From: DATLZU01 sp051293835
GTDB lineage: Bacteria; Nitrospirota; Nitrospiria; Nitrospirales; Nitrospiraceae
Assembly (NCBI GenBank): GCA_051293835.1
Contig: JBPKMA010000011.1
Span: 49,388-113,387, forward strand
Reading direction: 5' to 3'
DNA length: 64,000 nucleotides
Position numbers and translations under genes: made by a program. Below, one piece after another: positions 52,809-62,825 of this stretch. How positions within the stretch are numbered: the first letter of the stretch is position 1; every line of letters begins with the position of its first letter. A model generated the notes under the pieces. It searched no databases and was not told the DNA's origin. It was given only the letters and a program-made list of their open reading frames with translations.

Positions 52809-54013
52809 CTGCCGACCGATCCGCTCCCATAGCCGCTTCGGTGCCCGCCGGCCTGTCGGCCTCCCTGCCGATCCCGAGAGATACTGAGCAACAGACCGAC
52901 GCCGATCAGATTGACCACCAGCGACGAACCTCCGTAGCTCACGAAAGGCAAGGTCAACCCCTTGGTCGGCAGCAAGCCGGTGGCGACGCCAGCGTTGATC
53001 AGCGCCTGAATGCCCACCAGGAGCGTAATCCCCATGCCCAGATGCCGGCCAAACGGCATCCGCGCCCGCTCGGCGATCTGAAATCCCTTCCACATAAAGA
53101 TCGCGAACAAGAGGATGATCGCGGATGTGCCCATCAACCCCAATTCCTCGCCGACCAATGCCAGCACAAAATCTGTATGGGCTTCCGGAAGAAAGAAGAG
53201 TTTCTGCTTGCCCTCCCCCAACCCGACGCCGAACGGACCGCCGCTGCCAAAGGCAAGAAACGATTGTGTGATCTGAAAGCCGGTATCGGAGGCGTCCTTC
53301 CATGGAGAGAGGAACGTCAGCAGCCGTTGTCGCCGATAACTTGACTTCAGGATCAACACCAAGCCAATCGGCAGGGCGCAGAGAGCCAAGCCCATCAAAT
53401 GGGTCAGCCGCGCTCCACCCAGAAACAACATGACCGCCGTCATCAGCCCCAGCACGACCACGGTCCCCAGATCCGGCTGCAACAGCACCAGCCCGCTCAG
53501 CACTCCGACGACGACGAGGGGCGGCAGAATCCCCTTGGCGAAGAGGCGAATCCTCTCCTCCTTCTTCGCTAAATACGCCGCCAGATAGATCACCAAAACC
53601 AGTTTGACGATCTCCGCCGGCTGCACCGAAATCGGCCCCAGCCGCAGCCATCGCCTCGCACCCTTGGCCGCCACGCCAAGCGAAGGAATCAACACCAATA
53701 TCAAAAGCACCGCGGTGAGCCCCAGCATCGGCAGGGCCAGCTTCCGCCACACCGGGTAGTCGATACGCGAAGCCACATGCAGCAGCACAAAGCCGCAGGT
53801 CAGCCAAGCCACCTGCCGCTTTAGGAAATAGCCGGGATCCTGAAACCGGTTTCCCGCCACCACCGCGCTCGCGCTGAACACCATCACGAGTCCGAGCAGC
53901 GCGAGCGCCGCCGTAATGACCAATAGGGTATGATCCACGGGCACCCGCTTGCAGACTTTGTGACCGGACGATGGCCGGGGAAGCGCCAGTGTGCCGGTTG
54001 TTTTCCGCGACAT
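52805..54013 (-). CDS. ftsW: Lipid II polymerase/flippase family protein FtsW
   Basis: 402 aa SEDS protein with about ten membrane helices. Landmarks: GLVMVFSASAV in helix 1, QPDLGTVVVLGL, QITQSFLAFGSGGPFGVGLGEGKQK and PFVSYGGSSLVVNLIGVGLLLSI. Peptidoglycan polymerase of the septum. Overlaps murG by 4 bases. Confidence 0.97.
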   Translation of the reverse strand: MSRKTTGTLALPRPSSGHKVCKRVPVDHTLLVITAALALLGLVMVFSASAVVAGNRFQDPGYFLKRQVAWLTCGFVLLHVASRIDYPVWRKLALPMLGLTAVLLILVLIPSLGVAAKGARRWLRLGPISVQPAEIVKLVLVIYLAAYLAKKEERIRLFAKGILPPLVVVGVLSGLVLLQPDLGTVVVLGLMTAVMLFLGGARLTHLMGLALCALPIGLVLILKSSYRRQRLLTFLSPWKDASDTGFQITQSFLAFGSGGPFGVGLGEGKQKLFFLPEAHTDFVLALVGEELGLMGTSAIILLFAIFMWKGFQIAERARMPFGRHLGMGITLLVGIQALINAGVATGLLPTKGLTLPFVSYGGSSLVVNLIGVGLLLSISRDRQGGRQAGGHRSGYGSGSVGR

Positions 54014-54058
54014 TCATGCGCCCCTTAACACATCTTGCACCACGCGTCACAGGACCGG

Positions 54059-55486
54059 TCACGGCAAGGCAGCGACCAACGCCTTGAACTGCCGGCCGCG
54101 GTCTTGGTAGTCGGCGAACATGTCGAAGCTCGCACAGGCCGGCGACAGCAGCACGACGTCTCCCGGACTCGCTTCCCGCGCAGCCATCTCCACGGCCTCG
54201 CGCAGCGAGGCGGCGCGGCGCACGCGATCGTATTCCCCCAACGCCTCCTGAATCCGCGGCGCCGCTTCGCCGATCAGAATCACCTGTTTGGCGCGCGCCT
54301 GGACGGGATGCCGGAGTTTCGAAAAGTCGGCGCCCTTGTCTCGCCCGCCGGCGATGAGCCAGATTGGTTGGTCCAGGCTTTCGAGCGCCTTCACTGTTGC
54401 ATCGACATTGGTCCCCTTCGAATCGTTCACGAACCGAACGCCGCCGCGCTCGCGCACAAACTCCAACGCATGTTCGAGTCCGGGAAAGGTCGTGAGCACA
54501 CGCCGAATGGCGTCCAGCGGGCAACCGCAGAGCAGCGCGAAGCTGACGGCCGCGAGCGCATTCTCGAGATTGTGCGCGCCGAGCAGTTTCAGCTCGGTCC
54601 GCCGGCAGACTTCCTGCCTGTGCCCTGTGACCGTCGACACGATCAGATCGCCCTCCAGAAACGTTCCGCCACCGAACTCATGGCCGATTGTCCCGGTTCG
54701 GCTGAAGCCGAGCGCCGCAGCGCGAGTCCGAGCCCGCAGGCGCATCACGCATTCGTCATCCAGGTTGAACAATGAGTAGTCGCCGGCCGTTTGATTGTCG
54801 AATATTCTGGCCTTGGCGGCGACATATTCTTCCATCGACTCGTAACGGTCCATATGGTCCGGCGTGATATTCAGCAATGCGGCCGCCCAGGGATGAAAAC
54901 GCTCGACGGTTTCCAATTGAAAGCTGGAGACCTCCACGACCAGATAGTCGTACGGCGAAGACGCCCCGCCCGCTTGATACGTTGCGAGCGCGGCCTCGCT
55001 CAGAGCCGTCCCGATATTGCCTCCCACGAACACCCGTTTGCCGCTTTCAGCCAGCAACTTCCCGATCAACGTGACCGTGGTGCTTTTTCCGTTCGTTCCC
55101 GTCACGGCCAGGACAGGCGCCGCGACAAAACGAGCGGCCAGTTCGAGTTCACCGATCACCTGCACGCCGCGAGCGCGAGCTCGCTGCAATTCGTTGGCGC
55201 GGGACGGCACACCGGGGCTGATCACGATCAGCTCGGGGGACTCGAACGCCAATCCATAATCTGCTCCCGCTCGGACCGTGATTGAGCCAGTATCCAGTTC
55301 GGCCAGCGCGCGTTCTAACTCGCTCTGTTCCTTCCGGTCCGCGATGGTCACCCGCGCTCCGGCAGCCAAGAGCAACCGAGCCGCCGCGACCCCGCTCCTG
55401 GCCAGCCCGACCACCGTGACCTGCTTTCCGGCGAGGTCCTGCACTGCCGTCGCAATGTTTGTGGCAGTTGGCTTTGCGTCTTGCAT
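54059..55486 (-). CDS. murD: UDP-N-acetylmuramoyl-L-alanine-D-glutamate ligase
   Basis: 475 aa. N-terminal Rossmann VVGLARSGVAAARLL, ATP motif VTGTNGKSTT, ITPDHMDRY, VNDSKGTNVDAT and LIAGGRDKGADF. Adds D-Glu to the stem peptide. Confidence 0.97.
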   Translation of the reverse strand: MQDAKPTATNIATAVQDLAGKQVTVVGLARSGVAAARLLLAAGARVTIADRKEQSELERALAELDTGSITVRAGADYGLAFESPELIVISPGVPSRANELQRARARGVQVIGELELAARFVAAPVLAVTGTNGKSTTVTLIGKLLAESGKRVFVGGNIGTALSEAALATYQAGGASSPYDYLVVEVSSFQLETVERFHPWAAALLNITPDHMDRYESMEEYVAAKARIFDNQTAGDYSLFNLDDECVMRLRARTRAAALGFSRTGTIGHEFGGGTFLEGDLIVSTVTGHRQEVCRRTELKLLGAHNLENALAAVSFALLCGCPLDAIRRVLTTFPGLEHALEFVRERGGVRFVNDSKGTNVDATVKALESLDQPIWLIAGGRDKGADFSKLRHPVQARAKQVILIGEAAPRIQEALGEYDRVRRAASLREAVEMAAREASPGDVVLLSPACASFDMFADYQDRGRQFKALVAALP

Positions 55487-55566
55487 TCTGGTCTATCTGG
55501 TCTGCCGGTTCATTTGGTTGGTCCGGTTCCCCGGTTCAACCAAACAAATAGACCCGAGTCACGTCG

Positions 55567-56643
55567 TCACCGTAACTTCAATGTACTCAGGCTCAACAGC
55601 GCGAGCAGAATCGCAATGATCCAGAGTCGAACGACGACCTTCGGCTCCTCCCAGCCCTTCATCTCGAAATGGTGGTGAATCGGCGCCATCAGAAAAATCC
55701 GTTTCCCTCGCGACTTGTAGGAGAGGACCTGAAAAATCACTGAAATGGCCTCAATGACGAACACGCCGCCGACCAGGAGCAAGAGCAACTCGTGCTTACT
55801 GATCACCGCCACGGTCCCCAGCGCCGCGCCGAGCGGCAGCGAGCCAACGTCCCCCATGAAGACCGACGCCGGATACGTATTGAACCAGAGAAACCCCAGG
55901 CTGGCTCCTAGGATCGCAGCCGTGAACACGGCGATTTCCCCCGCGCCTTCGATGTACGGAATGAGCAGATATTCCGACATGATTCGGTTGCCGGTCACGT
56001 AGGCGACGATCGTGTAGGCCATTGCGGCGATCATCACGGGACCGACGGCCAAACCATCCAAACCGTCAGTGAGATTGACGGCATTGGAGGCGCCCACGAT
56101 GACCAGGATCGCGAAGGGCACATACAGCCAGCCCAAGTCCGGCGAGAAGTTCTTGAAAAACGGCACGCTGAGCTTGGTGGTATAGCTCGGCAGGGAGTAC
56201 AGGAACAGGCTGATGCCCAAGGCGACCAGAATCTGTGAGGCAAACTTTTGTGCGGCGGTCAGCCCCTTGGACCGGGCCTTGACGAATTTGAGGTAATCGT
56301 CCACGAAGCCGACCACGCCGAAACCGATCGTGGAGATGATGACCAACCACACGTACCGGTTGGTAAGGTCGGCCCAGAGTAGGGTGGAAAGGACCATGGC
56401 GAACAGGATCAAGAGGCCGCCCATGGTCGGGGTCCCACTCTTGGCTAGGTGCCGCTTGGGCCCGTCGTCCCTCACCTGTTGTCCCAATTTGAGCTCCTGC
56501 AGCTTGCGGATAAGCCAGGGCGCCAGCACGAACGCGATCAGGAACGCCGTCACCGCTGCATAGATGATGCGGAAGCTGAGGTAGCGGAAGACGTTCAGGA
56601 AGGAAAATTCCGTGTGCAGGGGATACAGCCAGTTATACAGCAT
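55567..56643 (-). CDS. mraY: Phospho-N-acetylmuramoyl-pentapeptide transferase
   Basis: 358 aa with about ten membrane helices. Landmarks: KSGTPTMGGLLIL, FVDDYLKFVKARSKGLTA, NAVNLTDGLDGLA, FMGDVGSLPLG and IHHHFEMKGW. Forms lipid I. Starts 12 bases after the murF stop. Confidence 0.97.
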   Translation of the reverse strand: MLYNWLYPLHTEFSFLNVFRYLSFRIIYAAVTAFLIAFVLAPWLIRKLQELKLGQQVRDDGPKRHLAKSGTPTMGGLLILFAMVLSTLLWADLTNRYVWLVIISTIGFGVVGFVDDYLKFVKARSKGLTAAQKFASQILVALGISLFLYSLPSYTTKLSVPFFKNFSPDLGWLYVPFAILVIVGASNAVNLTDGLDGLAVGPVMIAAMAYTIVAYVTGNRIMSEYLLIPYIEGAGEIAVFTAAILGASLGFLWFNTYPASVFMGDVGSLPLGAALGTVAVISKHELLLLLVGGVFVIEAISVIFQVLSYKSRGKRIFLMAPIHHHFEMKGWEEPKVVVRLWIIAILLALLSLSTLKLR

Positions 56644-56655
56644 GGGAACTCAGCG

Positions 56656-58128
56656 CTACCTCACCGCCTGACGATGTCCTCTCAGCCTCTGTCTGGATCC
56701 TGCCAAAGCCTCGACGACCTGCTCCATCCTCATGCCCCGCGAGGCTTTCACCAGCACCACGTCGCCCTTTCTGACCAGAGATTTCACAGCGACCGCCGCG
56801 GCGCCGGCGTCCGGCACCTCCAGAATCCGGTCCGCCGCCATTCCGCCCCGCCTGGCACCCTCCGCGAGACTCCCTCCGAGCGCACCGCAGGCGACAAGCA
56901 ATGAGATGTTCCGCTGTGCCAGAAACGCCCCGACCTCCTCATGCAATGCCCGAGCTTCCGGACCCAATTCGAGCATGTCACCCAGCACGGCAATTGTCCG
57001 CTTGGAGGAGCCCAGTTCCGCCAATAATTCAATGGCTGCCTTCATCGACGCCGGATTGGCGTTGTAACAGTCATCGATGATTCGCATGCCGCGGTGGTCG
57101 GTAACCCGAGACCGCATTGCTGCCGGCCGGAACCGCGCCAACCCCTGCGCAATCGCCGCGCCGCCCAGCGACAGCACATGCCCCACCGCCGCTGCCGCCA
57201 AGGCGTTCATGACATTGTGCGCCCCATGGACCCGAAGCGCGACCGCCGTGGAGCGGGCCTTGCCCGGCAGCGCCAACCGAAACGCAGCGCCCGTGCGGGC
57301 ATCCGTCCGCACGTCCAGCGCCCGCACGTCCGCCCTGGGTGAAAGCCCGAAAGACACAACCCGGCACCGGGCCCGCGAAGCGAGGTAATCGAAGTACGGA
57401 TCGTCGGCGTTCAGCACGATCGCGCCGTCTTGTGACATCTGATCGAGCAACTCCGCTTTGGCTTGGGCGGAAGCCTCTATGCTGCCGAAGAACTCCAGAT
57501 GGTCGGGGCCGATATTCGTGATCAGCCCGATCGTCGGCCGTACGATCTCGCACAGCCTGGTAGTCTGTCCCTTTTGATCGACGCCGAGTTCGATCACTGC
57601 GGCCTGATGCCGCGGCGTCAATCGGAACACGGTCTGCGGAACTCCGATGCGGTTGTTCAGATTGCCTTCGGTTTTAAGCACCGTCCAGCGCTGAGCCAAG
57701 ACACTGGCAACCATTTCCTTGGTAGTGGTCTTGCCGTTGCTGCCGGTGACCGCGACGACGGGAATCGTAAAACGGCTCCGATGGTGGGCGGCCAGTTGCT
57801 GATAGGCAAACAGGGTGTCCCGGACGCCGAACAGGAGCGGCTCTGCCTTCTTGGTTCCCCGCCTGCTGGAACTCGTGAAGCTCGCAGCCGGCGGGCGATA
57901 CTGGTCCTCGACGATCGCCCCGACCGCGCCCAGTCGGAGCGCGGCTACCACAAACTGATGACCGTCGAACCGCTCTCCCTTTAAGGCGACAAAGAGATCG
58001 CCACGACGCACTGAGCGGGAGTCGGTGCAGAGTCGGGCAATGCGCCGTTTGAGCCAACCGTCACAGCGTCCGGCGAGCACTTTCACGCTGATCACTTCGA
58101 GCAATTCTTCGACGGTGAAAAGCGACAT
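56656..58128 (-). CDS. murF: UDP-N-acetylmuramoyl-tripeptide-D-alanyl-D-alanine ligase
   Basis: About 490 aa. ATP motif VTGSNGKTTTKEMV, TNIGPDHLEFFGS, DDCYNANPASM and AVLGDMLELG. ATG 58128 (MSLFTVEELLEVI) is chosen because family homology begins there; ATG 58161 and upstream starts to 58221 are in frame and no ribosome-binding site decides. Adds D-Ala-D-Ala. Confidence 0.96.
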   Translation of the reverse strand: MSLFTVEELLEVISVKVLAGRCDGWLKRRIARLCTDSRSVRRGDLFVALKGERFDGHQFVVAALRLGAVGAIVEDQYRPPAASFTSSSRRGTKKAEPLLFGVRDTLFAYQQLAAHHRSRFTIPVVAVTGSNGKTTTKEMVASVLAQRWTVLKTEGNLNNRIGVPQTVFRLTPRHQAAVIELGVDQKGQTTRLCEIVRPTIGLITNIGPDHLEFFGSIEASAQAKAELLDQMSQDGAIVLNADDPYFDYLASRARCRVVSFGLSPRADVRALDVRTDARTGAAFRLALPGKARSTAVALRVHGAHNVMNALAAAAVGHVLSLGGAAIAQGLARFRPAAMRSRVTDHRGMRIIDDCYNANPASMKAAIELLAELGSSKRTIAVLGDMLELGPEARALHEEVGAFLAQRNISLLVACGALGGSLAEGARRGGMAADRILEVPDAGAAAVAVKSLVRKGDVVLVKASRGMRMEQVVEALAGSRQRLRGHRQAVR

Positions 58129-58238
58129 GGTAAGGTTCGCGCTTGGCGATGGGTGATCCATGTCGGCGCCCATGATCAGCGCCAATGAGAAATGACCTCT
58201 GATGAATGCGCCGCTCCTCACGGATTATCCGTCATTCA

Positions 58239-59753
58239 TCACCCATCCCTCATCCCACCTCTGTTCAGGATGGCTTCTCGCGCCACCTCGCGATCGTCAA
58301 AATGAAACTTGGTGGTGCCGATGATCTGGTAATCTTCATGCCCCTTCCCGGCAATCAGTACCATGTCCCCCGGCCGAGCCTCGCGGACAGCCGCCTCAAT
58401 GGCCTGCCGGCGGTCCGCGATCATCTCGTACCGGACATTGGATTTGACCGCCAGCGCTTCTCGGACTCCGGTTTCCACCTCCTTGAGGATTGCCATCGGA
58501 TCTTCGGTACGGGGATTGTCGGAAGTCAGCACCACCACATCGCTGTACCGGACGGCCGCGCGCCCCATCTTGGGACGTTTTCCGCGATCCCGGTCGCCGC
58601 CGCAACCGAAGACCGTGATGATCCGGCCGGTCGTCAGCGACTGTGCCGTCGTCAGGAGCCGCACCAGCGCATCCTCCGTATGCGCATAGTCTACAACGAC
58701 CGTGAAGTCCTGCCCGGCCTCCACGCGCTCGAACCGGCCAGGAACATCGCGCACCTGCTCGAGGCCACTGCGCACCTCATCCGGTGACAACCCTTCCTGC
58801 AGAGCAACCCCGATGGCCGCTAACACGTTGTACACATTGTGCTCTCCGACCAATCGACTCTCGACTGGAAATCTACCAGCCGGCGTGACAGCCGTGAATC
58901 GCGTACCGTGCAGGGAGAGGTGCACATCCTCGGCGCGGATATCCGCCCGGTTTCGGATGGAATAGGTCCAGACCGGCACGGCACAGGCGGCACGGACCAG
59001 TTCCCCGCGCGGATCATCCGCGTTGACTACGGCCCGCTTGGACGTTCCTTTGGTCACGCCGACTGAGAGGCCGGCGAAGAGCTTCAATTTGGCCTGAAAG
59101 TAGTCATCCATGTCTCGATGGAAGTCGAGATGGTCCTGCGTCAGGTTGGTGAAGACCGCGACGTCAAACTCGCAGCCGACGGTGCGATCGAGCGCCAGCG
59201 CGTGCGAGGACACTTCCATCACCGCGGAGTCCACCCCAATGCCGACCATGCGGGCCAACAGTGCCTGCAAGTCCAGCGCGCCGGGCGTCGTATGGGAGGC
59301 GGGGATCACCTCGGTTCCAATCAGGTACGCCACCGTGCCGACCAGTCCGACCCGCCGGCCGACCGCTTCCAGAAGAGCCTTGCAGACATAGGTGACGGTC
59401 GTCTTGCCGTTCGTTCCGGTCACCCCAATCATGCGAAGCCGGGAAGACGGGTTCCCATAAAACCGGCTTCCCAGCAAGCCTAATGCCCGGCGAGAATCCT
59501 TCACGCGAATCAATGGGATCTCGCAATCGACCACCTCGCTCTGAACCACCACGGCGCCAGCGCCGGACCGAATCGCTGATCCGATGTAGGCATGACCGTC
59601 CGTTCGTTCACCCCGGACGGCCACAAACAAGGCCCCCGGCTTCACGCGTCGTGAATCGTCGGTCACATCGGCGATCGGTACCTGAAGATCGCCTCTCCGC
59701 TCGACGATCTGGAGTCGATCTTTCAGGGGCTCGATCAGTTCGTCCAGCATCAT
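58239..59753 (-). CDS. murE: UDP-N-acetylmuramoyl-tripeptide synthetase (meso-DAP type)
   Basis: 504 aa. ATP motif VTGTNGKTTVTYV, TNLTQDHLDFHRDM and the substrate loop DNPRTEDP; the DNPR form is the signature for meso-diaminopimelate rather than lysine. This implies a DAP-type peptidoglycan. Starts 36 bases after the ftsI stop, with two adjacent ATG codons. Confidence 0.97.
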   Translation of the reverse strand: MMLDELIEPLKDRLQIVERRGDLQVPIADVTDDSRRVKPGALFVAVRGERTDGHAYIGSAIRSGAGAVVVQSEVVDCEIPLIRVKDSRRALGLLGSRFYGNPSSRLRMIGVTGTNGKTTVTYVCKALLEAVGRRVGLVGTVAYLIGTEVIPASHTTPGALDLQALLARMVGIGVDSAVMEVSSHALALDRTVGCEFDVAVFTNLTQDHLDFHRDMDDYFQAKLKLFAGLSVGVTKGTSKRAVVNADDPRGELVRAACAVPVWTYSIRNRADIRAEDVHLSLHGTRFTAVTPAGRFPVESRLVGEHNVYNVLAAIGVALQEGLSPDEVRSGLEQVRDVPGRFERVEAGQDFTVVVDYAHTEDALVRLLTTAQSLTTGRIITVFGCGGDRDRGKRPKMGRAAVRYSDVVVLTSDNPRTEDPMAILKEVETGVREALAVKSNVRYEMIADRRQAIEAAVREARPGDMVLIAGKGHEDYQIIGTTKFHFDDREVAREAILNRGGMRDG

Positions 59754-59789
59754 GGTCCTTTATCCCAACGAGGATCCGGCTTGCGCCGT

Positions 59790-61502
59790 TCACATTGCCA
59801 TCGCCAACTTGACCGTCTCGCTGGACGTCACCCCGAGATATGGAAGCACCTGTTCGGCAACCCGACGGAAGACGGGAGCGGCCACCGCGCCGCCCCAGGC
59901 CTCTGTCTGCGGCTCATCGATGACCACAATCATCGCCAGCCGTGGATCCTCGGCCGGCACATACCCGACGAACGAGCCGACGAACTGCGTCGGCGAATAT
60001 GCGCCGGTTCGTGGATCGATTTTCTGTGCCGTACCTGTTTTCCCCGCAACGCGGAATCCAGGAACCGCCGCTTTGGTCCCCGTCCCCTCCGTCACCACTC
60101 CTTCGAGGATGCGGGTCAGCGTCCTGGCTGTCTGCGCAGAGATAATCCGGCGTTTGACCTGCGGGACGGACTGCTGGACCAGTCGCCCTCCGGCGTCACG
60201 GATCTCGGATACAATGTACGGCTTCATCAGGAGGCCCCCATTGGCCACCGCCGACACTGCGGTAATCAGTTGCAACGGCGTCACACCGACCTCTTGACCC
60301 ATTGCGATAGATGCGAGCGAGCGGCGTCCCCAGTGACGCGGATTCTTCAGGAGGCCAGTCGCTTCGCCGGGCAGATCGATGTCCGTGCGCTCACCGAACC
60401 CGAAGGCTTGCAGGTACCGGTAGAAGCGGTCCGGCCCCAAGGCCATGGCCGCCTTCGCAGCCCCGATGTTGCTTGACCGCTGAATGACCTGGGCGAAGGT
60501 CATCCAGCCCGACTTCTCATGATCGTGGATGACCGTGTTCGCAACCGTCATCCGCCCATATTCGCCGAACACCAGAGTCCCGGGCGTCATGACGTGTTCT
60601 TCGAGTGCCGCGGCGGCGACAATCACTTTCATCGTTGAGCCCGGCTCGTAGGCGTCGGTCAGCGCCTTGTTGCGCCAGCGATCAGGAGACAGCGCCGCTA
60701 CCGCATTCGGGTCGAAGCGAGGACTGACGGCAAGGGCCAGTATCGCGCCGGTCCGTGGTTCCATGGCAATGAGAATGCCCGACCTTGCATGGGCGGTGTT
60801 GACAGCCGTTTCTAGCTCCTTCTCCGCCACATACTGAATGACTTCGTCGATCGTCAGCGTCAGACTGTGTCCGGGGGCCGGAGCCTGTTCCCTCAGATCT
60901 TTCGGAAACACGGTGCGCCCCAGCGCATCACGCTGCAGCACAACCATCCGTTTTTCTCCGTGCAGATAGGTTTCGTACCGACGTTCCAGCCCCTCCAACC
61001 CCTGCCCGTCCATTCCGGCAAATCCCAGGACATGCGAAAGCAACGGGCCTTTGGGATAAAAGCGGCGACCCTCCATAACGAGCCCGATACCCTCGAGGGA
61101 CATTTGTTCCAGCCTTCTCCCCTGATCCGGATCCAGCTTGCGCGCCAACCAAACAAAACTGCGGTCCTGTTTGAGCTTCTTTTCGATGTCAGCGGCCCGG
61201 ACGTGCAGGACGGGAGACAGGCGGCGGGCCACCCCGCTCGGGTCGTTCAGCAAGGTCGGCATACCGAAAACCGAGGGCACTTCGACGTTGATGGCCAGTA
61301 CCTTCCCGTGTCGGTCGTAAATGGCACCCCTCGGTCCTTCCAGCGTGACCGTCTTGCTGTGTTGCCGATCCGCTTTCACGCTCAGCTCGGCCGCCTGGAG
61401 CACTTGCAGGGTGAACAACCGGATTAGGACAGCGACAAACCCGGCTATGAACACCAGCACGACCGCGAACCGTCGCCTCTGATAGGAAAAGGCACCTGCC
61501 AT
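59790..61502 (-). CDS. ftsI: Septal peptidoglycan transpeptidase FtsI (PBP3)
   Basis: 570 aa class B PBP: one N-terminal membrane helix (about 10-30), dimerisation/pedestal region (SVKADRQHSKTV, PRGAIYDRHG), transpeptidase domain with STMK (in YEPGSTMKV), SSN (in RSSNIGAAK) and KTG (in GKTGTAQK). The ftsL stop directly precedes its ATG. Confidence 0.97.
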   Translation of the reverse strand: MAGAFSYQRRRFAVVLVFIAGFVAVLIRLFTLQVLQAAELSVKADRQHSKTVTLEGPRGAIYDRHGKVLAINVEVPSVFGMPTLLNDPSGVARRLSPVLHVRAADIEKKLKQDRSFVWLARKLDPDQGRRLEQMSLEGIGLVMEGRRFYPKGPLLSHVLGFAGMDGQGLEGLERRYETYLHGEKRMVVLQRDALGRTVFPKDLREQAPAPGHSLTLTIDEVIQYVAEKELETAVNTAHARSGILIAMEPRTGAILALAVSPRFDPNAVAALSPDRWRNKALTDAYEPGSTMKVIVAAAALEEHVMTPGTLVFGEYGRMTVANTVIHDHEKSGWMTFAQVIQRSSNIGAAKAAMALGPDRFYRYLQAFGFGERTDIDLPGEATGLLKNPRHWGRRSLASIAMGQEVGVTPLQLITAVSAVANGGLLMKPYIVSEIRDAGGRLVQQSVPQVKRRIISAQTARTLTRILEGVVTEGTGTKAAVPGFRVAGKTGTAQKIDPRTGAYSPTQFVGSFVGYVPAEDPRLAMIVVIDEPQTEAWGGAVAAPVFRRVAEQVLPYLGVTSSETVKLAMAM

Positions 61503-61835
61503 TTACCGCACCTTCCTCGACACGTCGTGCTTAGCCAGTTTGATTTCGAACTCCGCCGGTGAAACAGGTGACGGCGCCTCAGGCTCCAAGCGGACCACCA
61601 CCACCTGATCTTGCCGAGGCGGAGCCATACCCAATTTTTCCGTTGCCACCTTCGCGATCCGCTCCGGCGACGTGAGCGACGAGACTTTGACTCGCAATTC
61701 ATCCCGCTCCCGTTCGAGGCGAACCTTGTCCGATTTAAGCCGCTCAATGCGGTAGCCGAGTCTCACCATGTCGACCCGTTCCCACACAAATGCAAGCAGG
61801 AGCGACATGGCCAATAGGAGCGTCAACGTTTTCAT
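61503..61835 (-). CDS. ftsL: Cell division protein FtsL
   Basis: 110 aa with a short cytoplasmic start, one membrane helix (LTLLLAMSLLLAFVWERV) and a leucine-zipper-like coiled coil (YRIERLKSDKVRLERERDEL). Size, topology and position between rsmH and ftsI identify it; FtsL sequences are too divergent for motif proof. Confidence 0.88.
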   Translation of the reverse strand: MKTLTLLLAMSLLLAFVWERVDMVRLGYRIERLKSDKVRLERERDELRVKVSSLTSPERIAKVATEKLGMAPPRQDQVVVVRLEPEAPSPVSPAEFEIKLAKHDVSRKVR

Positions 61836-61846
61836 CGGCGCATCCC

Positions 61847-62776
61847 TTATGGCAGGCGCTCAGCCGCGCGCAGCTTTGCGCTGCGGGACCGAGGGTTCCG
61901 ACTTCTTTCTTCTTCGGTCGCCATACGCGGCTTTTTGGTCAGAACGGCCAATCGAGCGTCCGGTCCCCGCGATAACGACCGGAACGCCTCCTTCACAATG
62001 CGGTCCTCCAGCGAATGGAATGAAATCACGCACAGTCGCCCCTTGGGGGCCAACACATCGACGGCGTCGCGGATCGCGGGGCCGAGCACGGCCAGTTCTT
62101 GATTCACGGCGATCCGCAACGCCTGAAACGTGCGTGTCGCGCAATGAATGCGCCCATGAGCGTACGAAGCCGGCACGGCTTGCTGGATCACACTGACTAA
62201 CTCGGACGTAGTGCGAAACGGTTTTCTTTCACGGGCCCGCACCACCGCCCTCGCGATCCGCCGCGCATACCGCTCTTCGCCGTAGCGATAAATCACATCC
62301 GCCAGATCGCGTTCAGGCAGACGGTTGACAAGCTCTTCCGCCGTTGCCCCGCATGTTCGATCCATCCGCATGTCCAGAGGACCGTCCGCCAGAAAGCTGA
62401 ATCCTCGCTCAGGCTGATTGAGTTGAGCCGAGGAAACGCCGAGGTCGAACACCACTCCGTCGACCTGTTCGATGGCCAGTGAACGTAGGCAGTGCTTCAG
62501 GTCACTGAAGTTCGCCTTCATCAGGCGGACCCTGTCTTCGAAAAGGCAGAGCCTACGCCGTGCGGCCGCAACCGCGTCATCATCCCGATCTATTCCGATC
62601 ACCATTCCATCCGGTCCGCAACGCTCGAGGATCGCAGCCGCGAATCCTCCCTGTCCCACGGTGCAGTCGAGGTATCGTCCTCCGGGACGACACGCCAGGT
62701 AGGCCAACACCTCTTGCAGCATGACCGGAACATGGCTGTAATCCTGTTGGCTTATAATCTTTCCACTATCATCCAC
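61847..62776 (-). CDS. rsmH: 16S rRNA (cytosine1402-N4)-methyltransferase
   Basis: About 309 aa. Landmarks: HVPVMLQEVLAYL, YLDCTVGQGGFA (SAM-binding), GVVFDLGVSSAQLNQPERGFSF, MRMDRT, PKGRLCVISFHSLEDRIVK. The GTG at 62776 is chosen because the candidate promoter's -10 box lies at 62798-62803, which would exclude the GTG at 62806; a coupled upstream start cannot be ruled out. First gene of the dcw cluster here. Confidence 0.95.
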   Translation of the reverse strand: MDDSGKIISQQDYSHVPVMLQEVLAYLACRPGGRYLDCTVGQGGFAAAILERCGPDGMVIGIDRDDDAVAAARRRLCLFEDRVRLMKANFSDLKHCLRSLAIEQVDGVVFDLGVSSAQLNQPERGFSFLADGPLDMRMDRTCGATAEELVNRLPERDLADVIYRYGEERYARRIARAVVRARERKPFRTTSELVSVIQQAVPASYAHGRIHCATRTFQALRIAVNQELAVLGPAIRDAVDVLAPKGRLCVISFHSLEDRIVKEAFRSLSRGPDARLAVLTKKPRMATEEERSRNPRSRSAKLRAAERLP

Positions 62777-62797
62777 TTTTTCCCACTTGCGGGTTGG

Positions 62798-62825
62798 AGT
62801 ATACACTCCGAAAAAGACTTGTCAA
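62798..62825 (-). promoter_or_regulatory. Candidate sigma70-type promoter for the dcw cluster
   Basis: TTGACA (62820-62825) and TATACT (62798-62803), 16 bases apart on the minus strand, are near consensus. Transcription would start near 62791, just before rsmH. No strong promoter was noted within the cluster, but it was not searched exhaustively. Confidence 0.6.

Noticed and set aside
52805..54524. Long upstream extension of the murG frame
   Set aside because: It overlaps the whole of ftsW and part of murD in another frame and is Arg/Gly-rich; the MurG N-terminus begins at 52808.
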